Below, one piece after another: positions 9,196-22,716 of a DNA stretch of 64,000 nt (positions are counted from its first letter, which is position 1; each line of letters starts with the position of its first letter). Under the pieces are notes generated by a model, which was given only the letters and a program-made list of their open reading frames with translations, was not told where the DNA came from and did no database searches. The translations under genes and the position numbers were made by a program. Source of the stretch: Stenotrophomonas maltophilia. GTDB taxonomy: Bacteria; Pseudomonadota; Gammaproteobacteria; Xanthomonadales; Xanthomonadaceae. The DNA lies in assembly GCF_023518235.1 (NCBI RefSeq), contig NZ_CP090423.1, forward strand, positions 2,108,001-2,172,000, written 5' to 3'.

Positions 9196-9720
9196 TTACG
9201 GTTTCGGGTTGGCATTATCCGCCTTTTTGGCGGACTTGCCGTCGAACAGGCCAAACAGGGCGATGCCGATGGCACCGACCACGATGGCCGAATCGGCGAT
9301 GTTGAACGAGGGCCAGGTGTAGCTGCCCACGTACCACTGGATGAAATCGACCACGTGGCCGTGCACCTGGCGGTCGATCACGTTGCCGATGGCACCGCCG
9401 ATGATCAGCGCATACGGCACCGCGGCCTTCCAGTTGCCACGGGCAGTGCCGCGCAGCCACCAGGCCATCAGGCCGCTGATGGCGATCGCCAGCGCGGTGA
9501 AGAAGTACTTCTGCCAGCCACCGGCGTCACTCAGGAAACTGAACGCCGCACCGGTGTTGTAGGTGCGGTACCAGTTCCAGAAGCCATCGATGACCACCAC
9601 CGGCTGGAACTCCGGCAGGCTCGACAGCACCCAGGCCTTGGACCACTGGTCCAGGCCGATGATGACCACCGACAGCAGCAGCCAGACCAGGGCATTGGGA
9701 TGCGGACGGGGCGCGGCCAT
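9196..9720 (-). CDS. lspA: Lipoprotein signal peptidase (signal peptidase II)
   Basis: Inner-membrane aspartic protease that cleaves the signal peptide of diacylglyceryl-modified prolipoproteins. It has 174 residues and four predicted membrane helices. The family motif near the N-terminus is LDQWSKAWV. The two catalytic Asp are in [15 protein letters not shown] and FNIADSAIV. The start MAAPRPHPN is fixed by the TGATG overlap with ileS, which couples the two. Confidence 0.97.
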   Translation of the reverse strand: MAAPRPHPNALVWLLLSVVIIGLDQWSKAWVLSSLPEFQPVVVIDGFWNWYRTYNTGAAFSFLSDAGGWQKYFFTALAIAISGLMAWWLRGTARGNWKAAVPYALIIGGAIGNVIDRQVHGHVVDFIQWYVGSYTWPSFNIADSAIVVGAIGIALFGLFDGKSAKKADNANPKP

Positions 9721-12551
9721 CAGAACCAGCTCCGCAGTTCGCCGGCGCCGGTGATGTTGCTCACGCAGCGGCCGCACAGTTCGGGGTGATCGGCGTTGCT
9801 GCCGACATCGGCGCGGTGGTGCCAGCAGCGCACGCACTTGGCCTTGCTGGTCGGCTGCGCGCTGACGAACACCTCGTCGGTGGTCGCCGGGCGCACCTGC
9901 ACGTCGCCGCTGATGAACAGGAAGCGCAGCTCATCGGCCAGCGGCTGCCACCTGGCGGCCTGCGCTTCGCTGGCGGCGAGGGTGATCTCCGCTTCCAGCG
10001 CAGCGCCGATTGCACCGTTGGCACGCATCGGCTCGAGTACCTTGGCCACCTGCTCGCGCACGGCCAGCAACTGGTCGAAATCAGCCGCGTCGAGCTGGGC
10101 ATCGGCCGGCAGCGGCGCCAGGCCGTCGTACCAGGTGGTGAACAGCACGTGGCCGGCACGTTCGCCCGGCAGGTAGCCCCACAGCTCGTCGGCGGTGAAG
10201 GTCAGGATCGGTGCGACCCAGCGGGTGAACGCTTCGGCGATGTGGTACATCGCACTCTGTGCCGAACGGCGACCGTGCGAATCGGTCGGCATCGTGTACA
10301 GGCGGTCCTTGGTCACGTCCAGGTACAGCGAACCCAGGTCGACGCTGCAGAAGTTCAGCAGCAGCTGCACGATCTCGGCCATGTTGTAGCCGTCGTAGGC
10401 CGCCTTGATCTTCTCCTGCAGCTCCCAGGCGCGATGCACGATCCAGCGGTCCAGCGCGACCATCTGGTCGAGCGGGCGCAGGTGCTGGGCCGGATCGAAA
10501 CCGTCCAGGTTGCCGAGCAGGAAGCGTGCGGTGTTGCGCAGGCGACGGTAGGCGTCGGCGTTGCGCTTGAGGATCTCCTGCGACAGCGACATCTCGTTGC
10601 TGTAGTCGGCCGAGGCGATCCACAGGCGCAGGATGTCCGCGCCCAGCTTGTTCATGATGTCCTGCGGCTCGATGCCGTTGCCCAGCGACTTGGACATCTT
10701 GCGGCCGTGCTCGTCCACGGTGAAGCCGTGGGTCAGGCACTGCTTGTACGGCGCGCGCTTGTCGATCGCCACGCCGGTCAGCAGCGAGGACTGGAACCAG
10801 CCGCGATGCTGGTCGGAACCTTCCAGGTACAGGTCGGCCGGCTTGCCGAAGCCACGCGCCGCGAGCACGCCTTCATGGGTGACGCCCGAATCGAACCAGA
10901 CGTCGAGGATGTCGGTGACCTTCTCGTAGTCGGCCGCTTCAGCGCCCAGCAGCTCTGCAGCGTCCAGCGAGTACCACACGTCGATGCCCTCGGCTTCGAC
11001 GCGATCGGCGACCTGCTGCATCAGCTCCACCGAACGCGGGTGGATCTCGCCGGTCTGGCGATGGGTGAACAGGGCGATCGGCACGCCCCAGGTGCGCTGG
11101 CGCGAGATGGTCCAGTCCGGGCGACCGTCGACCATGCTCTGGATGCGCGCCTTGCCCCAGCTCGGGAACCAGCCGACGGTGTCGATGGCCGCCAGCGCAT
11201 CGCGGCGCAGGTGGGCCTTGTCCATCGAGATGAACCACTGCGGGGTGGCGCGGAACACCACCGGCGTCTTGTGGCGCCAGCAATGCGGGTAGCTGTGGCG
11301 GATCGGATGGAAGGCCAGCAGCGCACCGTTGTCGCGCAGCACGCCGACGATGGCTTCCTGCGCCTTCCACAGGTGCTGGCCGGCCAGCACTACGTCACCG
11401 GCCGGCGGGGTCGATTCCAGGTACACGCCACGGCCGTCGATCGGGGTCACCTGACCGGCGTTGTACTTGTCCAGCAGGCCGTACTTCTGGCTGACCACGA
11501 AGTCTTCCTGGCCGTGGCCGGGGGCGGTGTGCACCGCACCGGTACCGTCCTCGTCGGAGACGTGGTCTCCGTTGAGCACCAGGATCTCGCGCTCGGGGTA
11601 GAACGGATGCGCCAGCAGCTGGTTTTCCAACGCGGCGCCGGCGATTTCACCATGCAGCACCACGCTCTCAACGCCGTAGCGCTGCAGTGCGCGCTCGGCC
11701 AGCGCGGCGGCGAGCACCAGCCAGCGGCGCTTGCCGTTGTGCGCCGGGCCTTCGGCCAGCACGTAGTTGATCTCCGCACCCAGCGACACCGCCAGCGAGG
11801 CCGGCAGCGTCCACGGCGTAGTGGTCCAGATCGGCACCGCCACTTCGACGTCGGCCGGCACGCTCACGCCGAATGCCTGGCCGATGGCCTGCGCATCACG
11901 CGCGGCGTAGGCCACGTCGATCGCCGGCGATTCCTTTTCCTGGTACTCGATTTCGGCTTCGGCCAGCGCCGAGCCACAGTCGAAGCACCAGTACACCGGC
12001 TTGGCACCGCGCACCAGGTGGCCATTGGCCACGACCTTGGCCAGCGCACGGATCTCGTTCGCCTCGAAGTCGAAGCTCAGGGTCTTGTACGGGTTGTCCC
12101 AGTCGCCGGTCACGCCCAGGCGCTTGAAGTCCACGCGCTGGATGTTGATCTGCTCTTCGGCGAACTCACGGCACTTCTGGCGGAATTCAACGGCGTCGAG
12201 CTTGGTGCCGACCTTGCCCCACTTCTTCTCGACCGCGATCTCGATCGGCAGGCCATGGCAGTCCCAGCCCGGCACGTAGGGCGCATCGAAGCCGGCCAGG
12301 TAGCGCGACTTGACGATGATGTCCTTCAGGATCTTGTTGACCGCGTGGCCGAGGTGGATGCGGCCGTTGGCGTACGGCGGGCCGTCATGCAGCACGAACA
12401 GCGGGCGGCCGGCGGCGTTGTCGCGCAGCTGCTGGTAGAGCCCCTGCGCTTCCCACTGCGCCAGAATGCCCGGCTCGCGCTTGGGCAGGTCGCCGCGCAT
12501 CGGGAATTCGGTGGCTGGCAGGTTCAGGGTGGTCTTGTAGTCCTGGCTCAC
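9720..12551 (-). CDS. ileS: Isoleucyl-tRNA synthetase
   Basis: Class I aminoacyl-tRNA synthetase charging tRNA-Ile, with an editing domain against valine. The 943 residues match the bacterial type I enzyme. The HIGH signature is seen as [14 protein letters not shown] near residue 60 and the KMSKS loop as [11 protein letters not shown]. The editing insertion contains [14 protein letters not shown]. The C-terminal zinc finger is [12 protein letters not shown] plus CGRC. The start overlaps the ribF stop by 4 nt. Confidence 0.98.
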   Translation of the reverse strand: MSQDYKTTLNLPATEFPMRGDLPKREPGILAQWEAQGLYQQLRDNAAGRPLFVLHDGPPYANGRIHLGHAVNKILKDIIVKSRYLAGFDAPYVPGWDCHGLPIEIAVEKKWGKVGTKLDAVEFRQKCREFAEEQINIQRVDFKRLGVTGDWDNPYKTLSFDFEANEIRALAKVVANGHLVRGAKPVYWCFDCGSALAEAEIEYQEKESPAIDVAYAARDAQAIGQAFGVSVPADVEVAVPIWTTTPWTLPASLAVSLGAEINYVLAEGPAHNGKRRWLVLAAALAERALQRYGVESVVLHGEIAGAALENQLLAHPFYPEREILVLNGDHVSDEDGTGAVHTAPGHGQEDFVVSQKYGLLDKYNAGQVTPIDGRGVYLESTPPAGDVVLAGQHLWKAQEAIVGVLRDNGALLAFHPIRHSYPHCWRHKTPVVFRATPQWFISMDKAHLRRDALAAIDTVGWFPSWGKARIQSMVDGRPDWTISRQRTWGVPIALFTHRQTGEIHPRSVELMQQVADRVEAEGIDVWYSLDAAELLGAEAADYEKVTDILDVWFDSGVTHEGVLAARGFGKPADLYLEGSDQHRGWFQSSLLTGVAIDKRAPYKQCLTHGFTVDEHGRKMSKSLGNGIEPQDIMNKLGADILRLWIASADYSNEMSLSQEILKRNADAYRRLRNTARFLLGNLDGFDPAQHLRPLDQMVALDRWIVHRAWELQEKIKAAYDGYNMAEIVQLLLNFCSVDLGSLYLDVTKDRLYTMPTDSHGRRSAQSAMYHIAEAFTRWVAPILTFTADELWGYLPGERAGHVLFTTWYDGLAPLPADAQLDAADFDQLLAVREQVAKVLEPMRANGAIGAALEAEITLAASEAQAARWQPLADELRFLFISGDVQVRPATTDEVFVSAQPTSKAKCVRCWHHRADVGSNADHPELCGRCVSNITGAGELRSWF

Positions 12552-13495
12552 GCAGTGGCTCGCAATCTATGTTCGGAAAGGATGGCGCGCGCCTGTTCGG
12601 CGTCGCGGTGCATCTGGTCGGTCAGCGCCGCCAGATCATTGAATTTCTCTTCGTCGCGCAGCTTGGCGACGAACTCCACGTCGATGTGGCGACCGTACAG
12701 GTCACCCTGGAAGTCGAACAGGTGCGCTTCCAGCAGCGGCTCCACGCCGTCCACTGTCGGCCGCGTGCCGAAGCTGGAGACCGACGGCCACGGCTGATCG
12801 AACACCCCGTGCACCCAGGTCGCGTAGATGCCCGACAGCGCCGGAGTCTTCGGGAAACGCAGGTTGGCGGTGGGGAAGCCCAGCGTACGGCCGAGCTGGC
12901 GCCCGCGCACCACCCGCCCGCTGATCGCGTACGGACGGCCGAGCAGGTCGCCGGCACGGGCGAAGTCGCCCTCCTGCAGCAGCTGGCGGATGCGGGTGCT
13001 GGAGATGCGCTCGCCATGCAGGTCGACCGCTTCGATCTCGCCGGCGCTGAAGCCCAGCTCGGCGCCCATCTTCTGCAGCAGGGCCAGATCGCCACGGCGG
13101 CGGTTGCCGAAGCAGAACTCCGGCCCGATCCAGACTTCGCGGGCGTTCAGGCGCTGCACCAGCAGCTGGCGTACGAAGGTCTCGGCCGGCATCGCTGCCA
13201 TCGCCGCGTCGAAGCGCAGCAGGCCGACCGCATCGACACCCAGCTCGCGCAGGATCTCGACCTTGCTGCGCGCCAGGGTCAGCCGCGGCGGCGGCGTGCC
13301 CTGGGCGAAGAATTCACGTGGCAGCGGCTCGAAGGCCACCGCCACTGCGGCCACGCCCAAGGCGCGCGCGCGGGCGACCGCGTGGCGGACCAGCGCACGA
13401 TGCCCCAGGTGGAGGCCGTCGAATGCGCCGATACAGACCACGCTTCCGTTGGGGAACAGCTCCCCGCCCTCGACGCTTCTGAACAGCCTGCTCAT
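12548..13495 (-). CDS. ribF: Bifunctional riboflavin kinase / FAD synthetase
   Basis: Phosphorylates riboflavin to FMN and adenylylates FMN to FAD. It has 315 residues from [11 protein letters not shown]. The N-terminal adenylyltransferase shows [14 protein letters not shown] and [12 protein letters not shown]. The C-terminal flavokinase shows [15 protein letters not shown] and the ATP-site segment [11 protein letters not shown] longer reading frame reaches 13561, but this start agrees with the family length and leaves a 75-nt gap after murJ. It precedes ileS with a 4-nt overlap. Confidence 0.95.
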   Translation of the reverse strand: MSRLFRSVEGGELFPNGSVVCIGAFDGLHLGHRALVRHAVARARALGVAAVAVAFEPLPREFFAQGTPPPRLTLARSKVEILRELGVDAVGLLRFDAAMAAMPAETFVRQLLVQRLNAREVWIGPEFCFGNRRRGDLALLQKMGAELGFSAGEIEAVDLHGERISSTRIRQLLQEGDFARAGDLLGRPYAISGRVVRGRQLGRTLGFPTANLRFPKTPALSGIYATWVHGVFDQPWPSVSSFGTRPTVDGVEPLLEAHLFDFQGDLYGRHIDVEFVAKLRDEEKFNDLAALTDQMHRDAEQARAILSEHRLRATA

Positions 13496-13570
13496 CAACT
13501 CTCGTTCCGGCCCACCCGGGGCCGCCGCTTCAATGGTGTAACCCTGAAGTATAGCCGCCACAAGCGGTGA

Positions 13571-15190
13571 TCAATGCCCGCGCAGGTCGCGCGGGCGGAA
13601 GCCCAGCGCCAGCATGGCCACCGCGTAGGTGGCACCGCCACCGCCGACCAGCAGCGACAGGCTGCCGATCCGCTCCCACACGCCCATCGCCGAGAAGGCC
13701 GGCAGCCAGTGCAGCAGGGCCAGCAGCGCGGCAACCATCGCCACGCAGGCCAGCAGCAGGCGGCCCAGGTAGCCGCCCCAGCCCGGTCGGCGCTGGTAGA
13801 CATCGGTCTTGCCCAGCCAATACCAGAGCAGGCCGAGGTTCAGGTAACTGGACAGCGCGCTGGCGATGCCCAGCGCCAGGTGCAGGCCCGGCTGTTTGCC
13901 GATGGCCGCCATCACCCCCTGCGCCTTCAACTCGTCCGGCACCATCACCTGGTACAGCACCGCCAGCAGAGCGAAGTTGAACACCATGTTGGCCACCAGC
14001 GCGGCGACGCCGGCGCGTACCGGGGTCTTGGTGTCCTGGCGGGCGTAGAAGGCCGGCAGCACCACCTTCAGCAGCGCGAACGCCGGCAGGCCGAAGCTCA
14101 GGCCGTACACCGACAGCGCCGTCATGCGGGTATCGAAGGCGCTGAACTGGCCGTGCTGGAAGATCGTCGCGATCAGCGGCTCGGCCAGCAGCAGCAGGCC
14201 CAGCATCGCCGGCACCGAGATCAGCAGGGTCATGCGCAGGCCCCAGTCCAGCGAGCGCGAGAAGCCTTCGCGGTCGGTGCTGACATGGTGACGGGCCAGT
14301 GCCGGCAGGATCACCGTGCCCAGCGCCACCCCGAACACGCCCAGCGGCAGCTCCAGGAAGCGATCGGCCAGCGACAGCCAGGACTGCGAGCCGTCAGTCA
14401 GCTTGGCCGCGATGACCGTGTCCAGCAGCAGGTTGATCTGCGCCACCGACGAACCGAAAAGGGTCGGCACCATCAGTGTCATCACCTTGCGCACGCCCGG
14501 ATGGCTCCAGCCCCAGCGCGGCAGGGTCAGCAGGTTGATGCCCTTCAGCGACGGCAGCTGGAACAGCAGCTGCAGGATGCCCGCGGCCAGCACCGCCCAG
14601 CCCAGCGCCAGGATCTGCTTCTCCGGAGTGCCGCCCAGCCGCGGCGCCAGCCACAGCGCACCGGCGATCATGCACAGGTTGAGGATGACCGGGGTCAGCG
14701 CCGGCATCGCGAAGCGCTGGAAGCTGTTCAGCGCGCCACCGGCCAGTGCGGTCAGCGAGACAAACAGCAGGAACGGGAAGGTCAGGCGGAAAAGGTCGAC
14801 CAGCAGGCCCTGCTTGACCGGGTCGGTATCAACACCACTGGAGAACACCGAGGCCAGCTGCGGCGCGAAGATCAGCGCCAGCGCGGTGACCAGCATCAAC
14901 ACCCCGCCCAGGGTGCCGGCGGTGCGGGCCATCAGTTCACGCAGCTCGGCGTGACTGCGGGTCTCCTTCACTTCCGTGAACACCGGCACGAAAGCGGTGG
15001 CGAAGGAGCCCTCAGCGAACAAACGGCGCAGGAAATTGGGTACCCTGAACGCGACCCAGAAAGCATCAGTGATGGCGTTGGTGCCGAACGTGGTGGTCAC
15101 CACGAAGTCCCGGACAAGTCCGAGAACGCGCGAGACCATGGTCATGCTGCTGAACGACAGCAGGCCCCGCAACAACTTGGGTGAACTCAC
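13571..15190 (-). CDS. murJ: Lipid II flippase MurJ (MviN)
   Basis: Inner-membrane protein of the MOP superfamily that moves lipid II across the membrane for peptidoglycan synthesis. It has 539 residues and about 14 predicted helices. The N-terminal signature MTMVSRVLGLVRD and the nearby FRVPNFLRRLFAEGSFA are typical, as is the Arg-containing central cavity region. It is divergent from rpsT across 102 nt, the usual arrangement in this family of bacteria. Confidence 0.96.
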   Translation of the reverse strand: MSSPKLLRGLLSFSSMTMVSRVLGLVRDFVVTTTFGTNAITDAFWVAFRVPNFLRRLFAEGSFATAFVPVFTEVKETRSHAELRELMARTAGTLGGVLMLVTALALIFAPQLASVFSSGVDTDPVKQGLLVDLFRLTFPFLLFVSLTALAGGALNSFQRFAMPALTPVILNLCMIAGALWLAPRLGGTPEKQILALGWAVLAAGILQLLFQLPSLKGINLLTLPRWGWSHPGVRKVMTLMVPTLFGSSVAQINLLLDTVIAAKLTDGSQSWLSLADRFLELPLGVFGVALGTVILPALARHHVSTDREGFSRSLDWGLRMTLLISVPAMLGLLLLAEPLIATIFQHGQFSAFDTRMTALSVYGLSFGLPAFALLKVVLPAFYARQDTKTPVRAGVAALVANMVFNFALLAVLYQVMVPDELKAQGVMAAIGKQPGLHLALGIASALSSYLNLGLLWYWLGKTDVYQRRPGWGGYLGRLLLACVAMVAALLALLHWLPAFSAMGVWERIGSLSLLVGGGGATYAVAMLALGFRPRDLRGH

Positions 15191-15214
15191 TCAGCGTCCC
15201 TCTTGACAATCGAC

Positions 15215-15243
15215 TTGACGTGCATTTCTTACGCCATCATACT
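15215..15243 (+). promoter_or_regulatory. Candidate sigma-70 promoter of rpsT
   Basis: TTGACG at 15215-15220 and CATACT at 15238-15243 are 17 bp apart. A second TTGACA lies just upstream at 15203-15208. This is the clearest -35 element in the gap between murJ and rpsT and fits the high expression expected of a ribosomal protein gene. Confidence 0.55.
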
Positions 15244-15292
15244 AGCTAGCTTGCTGTTCCCATAACACCGATTTTTTCAGGAAACCACCACC

Positions 15293-15562
15293 GTGGCCAA
15301 TATCAAGTCCGCCAAGAAGCGCGCCAAGCAGACCGTCGTGCGCAACGCGCGCAACGTGGCTCAGCGCTCGATGCTGCGCACCGCTGTCAAGAAAGTGATC
15401 AAGGCGCTGGACGCCAACGATGCCGCCGGCGCCGAAGCCGCCTTCGCCGTTGCCCAGCCGATCCTGGATCGCTTCAGCGCGCGTGGCCTGATCCACAAGA
15501 ACAAGGCTGCTCGTCATAAGAGCCGCCTGAACGACCGCATCAAGGCCCTCAAGGCCGCCTGA
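15293..15562 (+). CDS. rpsT: 30S ribosomal protein S20
   Basis: Small basic protein of 89 residues that binds 16S rRNA. The sequence [15 protein letters not shown] at the N-terminus and [17 protein letters not shown] near the C-terminus are characteristic. It starts with GTG at 15293, preceded by CAGGAAA; a non-ATG start is also known in E. coli rpsT, where it takes part in autoregulation. Single-gene unit with its own promoter and terminator. Confidence 0.97.
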   Translation: MANIKSAKKRAKQTVVRNARNVAQRSMLRTAVKKVIKALDANDAAGAEAAFAVAQPILDRFSARGLIHKNKAARHKSRLNDRIKALKAA

Positions 15563-15606
15563 TCCGGCGTTGCCGCCCTGCCCTTCGGGGCCGGGCAGCA
15601 GACAAG

Positions 15607-15630
15607 AACCCGGCCCCGGCCGGGTTTTTT
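15607..15630 (+). terminator. Rho-independent terminator of rpsT
   Basis: AACCCGGCC-cc-GGCCGGGTT forms a 9-bp stem followed by a run of T residues, 45 nt after the rpsT stop. Confidence 0.9.
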
Positions 15631-15671
15631 GTTGCCTGCGATTCGTGCGATCCCCGGGGTCCGCAGGACCG

Positions 15672-15729
15672 GTAGTGCCGGCCGCTGGCCGGCAGTTCAC
15701 CGGGATTGCCAGCCAGCGGCCGGCACTAC
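15672..15729. repeat. Facing pair of SMAG repeats
   Basis: GTAGTGCCGGCCGCTGGCCG at 15672 and its inverted partner ending CGGCACTAC at 15729 form two facing palindromes separated by about 12 nt. Each has the GTAG header and a GC-rich stem. They sit between the convergent rpsT and obgE genes, between the two terminators. Confidence 0.9.
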
Positions 15730-15737
15730 CAACAAAA

Positions 15738-15759
15738 AAACCCGGCCGAAGCCGGGTTT
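15738..15759 (-). terminator. Rho-independent terminator of obgE
   Basis: On the minus strand AAACCCGGC-ttcg-GCCGGGTTT is followed by a T-run, about 22 nt after the obgE stop. Read on the plus strand it is also a hairpin with flanking A residues. Confidence 0.9.
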
Positions 15760-15781
15760 CTTGCACGGAACCACAACGGCA

Positions 15782-16933
<1,152 letters not shown>

Positions 16934-16942
16934 CTAACGAAA

Positions 16943-16962
16943 AGCCCCGCCGAAGCGGGGCT
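16943..16962 (-). terminator. Terminator after rpmA
   Basis: On the minus strand AGCCCCGC-ttcg-GCGGGGCT is followed by TTTTCG. It lies 65 nt beyond the rpmA stop and before obgE, so obgE probably also has its own promoter or is expressed by partial read-through. Confidence 0.85.
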
Positions 16963-17027
16963 CTCCATGCAACGTGCTCTTCATCCAGCACCACCCTGCC
17001 GTAGCACGGGTGCCGGCGATGCCTGGA

Positions 17028-17291
17028 TCAGGCGTCGGCCGAGACGATGCTGACGGTGCGGCGCTTCTTGGCGCCCTTGACCGAGAACTCCACCTTGCCG
17101 TCCACCAGGGCGAACAGGGTGTGGTCACGGCCCAGGCCAACGCCGGAACCCGGGTGGAACTGGGTGCCGCGCTGACGCACGATGATGTTGCCGGCTTCGA
17201 TGGCCTGGCCGCCGAAGATCTTGACGCCCAGGTACTTCGGGTTGGAGTCGCGACCGTTGCGCGAGGAGCCTACGCCCTTTTTATGTGCCAT
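17028..17291 (-). CDS. rpmA: 50S ribosomal protein L27
   Basis: Ribosomal protein of 87 residues near the peptidyl transferase centre. It begins [16 protein letters not shown] and contains [13 protein letters not shown], both diagnostic. It follows rplU by 18 nt in the usual operon. Confidence 0.98.
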   Translation of the reverse strand: MAHKKGVGSSRNGRDSNPKYLGVKIFGGQAIEAGNIIVRQRGTQFHPGSGVGLGRDHTLFALVDGKVEFSVKGAKKRRTVSIVSADA

Positions 17292-17309
17292 GACTGCTTC
17301 TCCTGATAC

Positions 17310-17618
17310 TTAGCCGGCGATGCCGGTGATCTCGATTTCGGTGTAGTACTGACGGTGACCCTGACGCTTCATGTGGTGCTTGCGGCGACGGAACTTGATG
17401 ATCCGGACCTTGTCAGCACGACCCTGGGACAGGACCTTGGCGGTGACGGCAGCGCCCTTCAGCGCATCGCCCAGCTTCACGCCGTCGCTGTCACCCAGCA
17501 TCAGGATGTTGTCAAACTTGATCTCGCTGCCGACTTCGACTTCGAGCTTTTCAATGCGGAGCTTTTCGCCCTGCGCCACGCGGTATTGCTTACCGCCGGT
17601 GACCAGTACTGCGTACAT
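17310..17618 (-). CDS. rplU: 50S ribosomal protein L21
   Basis: Ribosomal protein of 102 residues that binds 23S rRNA. It begins [20 protein letters not shown] and contains [16 protein letters not shown], both diagnostic. The start at 17618 gives the usual length; the open frame extends further upstream but without similarity to L21. Confidence 0.98.
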   Translation of the reverse strand: MYAVLVTGGKQYRVAQGEKLRIEKLEVEVGSEIKFDNILMLGDSDGVKLGDALKGAAVTAKVLSQGRADKVRIIKFRRRKHHMKRQGHRQYYTEIEITGIAG

Positions 17619-17750
17619 GACCAGGCCTTCCTCTGTAGTTATTGTGGTCTGAGCTGCCGCCATCGAGGGCGGACAGGAGCGGGATTGTACGCAGATCAGC
17701 GGGCGGGGGTCAAGTCAACCCCTGAACGGGCTTGGGGCGCGGGCCAGAAC

Positions 17751-17793
17751 GGGGTCAGATCCTTTTCACGTTGTGAAAAGGGATCTGACCCCT
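17751..17793. repeat. GGGTCAGATCC-type hairpin
   Basis: GGGGTCAGATCCTTTTCAC pairs with GTGAAAAGGGATCTGACCCC, with one bulged base. Related copies lie at 23596-23636 and 55663-55700. All three are upstream of plus-strand genes. Confidence 0.85.
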
Positions 17794-17804
17794 GCCTGTC
17801 GGCC

Positions 17805-17823
17805 TGTCTCACAGGGTGAGACA
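17805..17823. promoter_or_regulatory. Palindrome upstream of uvrA, possible operator
   Basis: TGTCTCAC-agg-GTGAGACA is a perfect 8-bp inverted repeat with a 3-nt centre, 112 nt before the uvrA start. It does not match the LexA or other operators I know. It could also be a small hairpin in the leader. Confidence 0.4.
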
Positions 17824-17934
17824 CCGGGCTGGCATTGTCGCCCATTGCCCCCATCTGGTCACCTCGGTAGGCTGACCGATTGCCGTTCCCCGCTGGCCCG
17901 GCACCCAGCCAACGCCCCCACAACCGGATCCCCC

Positions 17935-20930
<2,996 letters not shown>

Positions 20931-20934
<4 letters not shown>

Positions 20935-21341
20935 TGAGCAGCGAACACAAGATCCTGGCCCGCATCCCGATCAGTGTGCGCTGGCGCGACATGGACAGCA
21001 TGGGCCACGTCAACAACGCCAAGTACATCTCCTACCTGGAGGAAGCGCGCGTGCGCTGGATGCTGGGCGTGGACGGCGTGTCGATGACCGACCGCATCGC
21101 CCCGGTGGTGGCCGCGACCAACGTCAACTACCGCCTGCCGATCGTGTGGCCCAACGACATCCTCGTTGAACTGTTCGTCGAGCGCCTGGGCAACAGCAGC
21201 GTGACCATCGGCCACCGCATCGTCGACCAGCAGGACGATTCGAAGCTGTATTCGGACGGCAACGTGGTGGTGGTCTGGATGGATACCCAGACCGGCAAGA
21301 GCGCACCGCTGCCGGACGCGATCCGCAGCGCGTCCACCTGA
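20931..21341 (+). CDS. Acyl-CoA thioesterase, 4-hydroxybenzoyl-CoA thioesterase-like hotdog fold
   Basis: Hotdog-fold thioesterase of 136 residues. The active-site motif is [19 protein letters not shown], with the Asp and GHVNN typical of the 4HBT/FadM-like group. It probably hydrolyses acyl-CoA in the cytoplasm; the chain length is unknown. ATG overlaps the uvrA TGA, with a second ATG at 20934, so it is co-translated with uvrA, although no repair role follows from that. Confidence 0.85.
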
Positions 21342-21354
21342 AATGCCCTGGTGG

Positions 21355-21374
21355 GTGCCGACCTGGGTCGGCAC
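21355..21374. repeat. GTGCCGACC palindrome
   Basis: GTGCCGACC-tg-GGTCGGCAC is a perfect 9-bp stem with a 2-nt loop, 14 nt after the thioesterase stop. Related palindromes lie at 29250-29270 and 42908-42928. Confidence 0.75.
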
Positions 21375-21393
21375 GCTTCGGCGGCAATGAGGC

Positions 21394-21416
21394 TGCCGGC
21401 CAGCGGCCGGCACTAC
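21394..21416. repeat. Single SMAG repeat
   Basis: Inverted orientation: the stem GCCGGCCAGCGGCCGGC is followed by ACTAC, the complement of a GTAGT header. It lies just before the ribosome binding site of the next gene. Confidence 0.85.
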
Positions 21417-21438
21417 CCACTCTGTTCAAAGGACTGAC

Positions 21439-22164
21439 ATGATCCACCACACCGAACTGCGCGACCTGCTGCCCGACATGGTCGCCTTCCCCACCGATGT
21501 CTTCCCTGACGATCAGTCGTGGCTCGGCCAGCACCTGCTGCCGCTGTTGAAGATCGATCTGGGTGTGCTGCGGCCGGAACTGGCCGGCCAGGTAGCGACG
21601 ATGCTGTGCCCTATCGAGCCGTATGAAGGCTGCATCGGTGACGACACCGAAGAACACCACAACGAATTTACCGGCAGCAACTGGATCGCTTTCGAGCTGA
21701 CCGCCGGCAACCAGATGCGCTTCCTCGGCAATGAGGGCTATTTCATCGGCGATGCCGCGCAGGACAAGGACGCGCAGGAGCACATCGCGCAGATGCGCGA
21801 GAGTTACGCCAAGGCGCGTGACTACCATGCCGCGCAGGGCCGCCTGGCCTGCTACTCGCGCTACGGCAAGGGCGAGGCCAGCGAGCGTGACTACCTGGAT
21901 ACGCTGGGTGGACAGATTGGTTTCGGCAACTGGACCGAGACCGCAGAGATTCCCGCCGCCTTCGAGCTTGGCTTCACCGACGCTGCCGATGACCCCAACG
22001 CTGCGGACGATGCAGAAACGGTGATCATCACCCGCAATGGCAACAAGTTCTTCGCCGTGGCCGACGTAGCTGGCTACAACTGGTGCGCAACCGGTGCCGA
22101 TGCCATCGTGATGTTGTACGAACCGGTGAGCCGCACGGTGCTGTTCTCGTACGACTGGACGTAA
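21439..22164 (+). CDS. Uncharacterised acidic cytoplasmic protein
   Basis: I do not recognise this 241-residue protein. It has no signal peptide or membrane helix and is rich in Asp and Glu. Segments such as GSNWIAFELTAGNQMRFLG, GGQIGFGNWTETAEIP and NKFFAVADVAGYNWC suggest a beta-rich fold, loosely like proteins that read DUF1963/SMI1-type folds, but this is a guess. The start ATG follows AAAGGAC. It is preceded by repeats and followed by a convergent gene, so it is probably a single transcription unit. Confidence 0.75.
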   Translation: MIHHTELRDLLPDMVAFPTDVFPDDQSWLGQHLLPLLKIDLGVLRPELAGQVATMLCPIEPYEGCIGDDTEEHHNEFTGSNWIAFELTAGNQMRFLGNEGYFIGDAAQDKDAQEHIAQMRESYAKARDYHAAQGRLACYSRYGKGEASERDYLDTLGGQIGFGNWTETAEIPAAFELGFTDAADDPNAADDAETVIITRNGNKFFAVADVAGYNWCATGADAIVMLYEPVSRTVLFSYDWT

Positions 22165-22198
22165 CACCCCGCCGGGCATGACCACCGGATCATCACCG

Positions 22199-22221
22199 GT
22201 AGCGCCGGGCCATGCCCGGCG
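22199..22221. repeat. SMAG variant palindrome
   Basis: GTAG is followed by CGCCGGGC-cat-GCCCGGCG, a perfect 8-bp stem. The stem differs from the common TGCCGGCC type. It lies between two convergent genes. Confidence 0.75.
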
Positions 22222-22235
22222 AAACGGGCGTCGCG

Positions 22236-22682
22236 CTACGGCGCGGCCTTGCGTACGATCAACGTTGTACTCGCTTCGCCGCCGCCTTCCAGCTGCAACC
22301 GCAGCGGCAGCGCCTGCCCCTCCTTCAGCGCGCCCTGGCCCTGCATCAGCATCAGGTGCAGGCCACCGGGCTTGAGTTCGGCACGCGCACCCGGTGCCAG
22401 CGGCAGGCGTTCGATCGCGCGCATCCGGCTGACCCCATCGACGATGGTGGTTTCGTGCAGCGACACATCACCAAACACCGCGCTGCTTGCGCCGGTGATC
22501 ACCACCGCCTTGCCACAGCCGTTGCGGATCACGCCGTAGCCGGCGGTCATCGGCATCGCCGGATTCGGCGGCAACCGCGCCCAGCCCCGCTCGACGGTGA
22601 CACACGTCGTCCCGGCGGCGGACGCCGATGCTGCGGCCGCACACATCATCAACAATACGCCAACGAATGGTTTGGTTATCAT
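22236..22682 (-). CDS. Periplasmic copper chaperone, PCuAC family
   Basis: Secreted copper(I) chaperone of 148 residues that may deliver copper to cytochrome oxidase. The signal peptide ends near ASASAAG. The copper site H-x10-M-x21-H-x-M is present exactly (LHETTI...SRM...HLMLM). A Cys pair in the mature part may form a disulfide. No Sco, cox or other copper gene is next to it. It is divergent from the crotonase gene, with only 34 nt between the two starts. Confidence 0.9.
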   Translation of the reverse strand: MITKPFVGVLLMMCAAAASASAAGTTCVTVERGWARLPPNPAMPMTAGYGVIRNGCGKAVVITGASSAVFGDVSLHETTIVDGVSRMRAIERLPLAPGARAELKPGGLHLMLMQGQGALKEGQALPLRLQLEGGGEASTTLIVRKAAP

Positions 22683-22716
22683 CGCCCAGGTTCCTTCTTC
22701 GCAACGAGACCGCAGC

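Larger units (their letters stand above)
17619..17934. other. Intergenic region between divergent rplU and uvrA
   Basis: 316 nt without a gene. It must hold the promoters of the rplU operon and of uvrA. It contains one GGGTCAGATCC-type hairpin (17751-17793) and a separate palindrome (17805-17823), described on their own. I see no match to a LexA box of the Xanthomonas TTAGTAGTAATACTACTAA type. Confidence 0.7.

Noticed and set aside
9786..12797. Long open frame on the plus strand across ileS and ribF
   Set aside because: It is the shadow of ileS in high-GC DNA: no start signal, His/Gln/Arg-biased composition and no family motif, while ileS on the other strand has all its signatures.
17619..17934. 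LexA (SOS) box before uvrA
   Set aside because: No sequence close to the Xanthomonas or E. coli LexA site is present in the gap.
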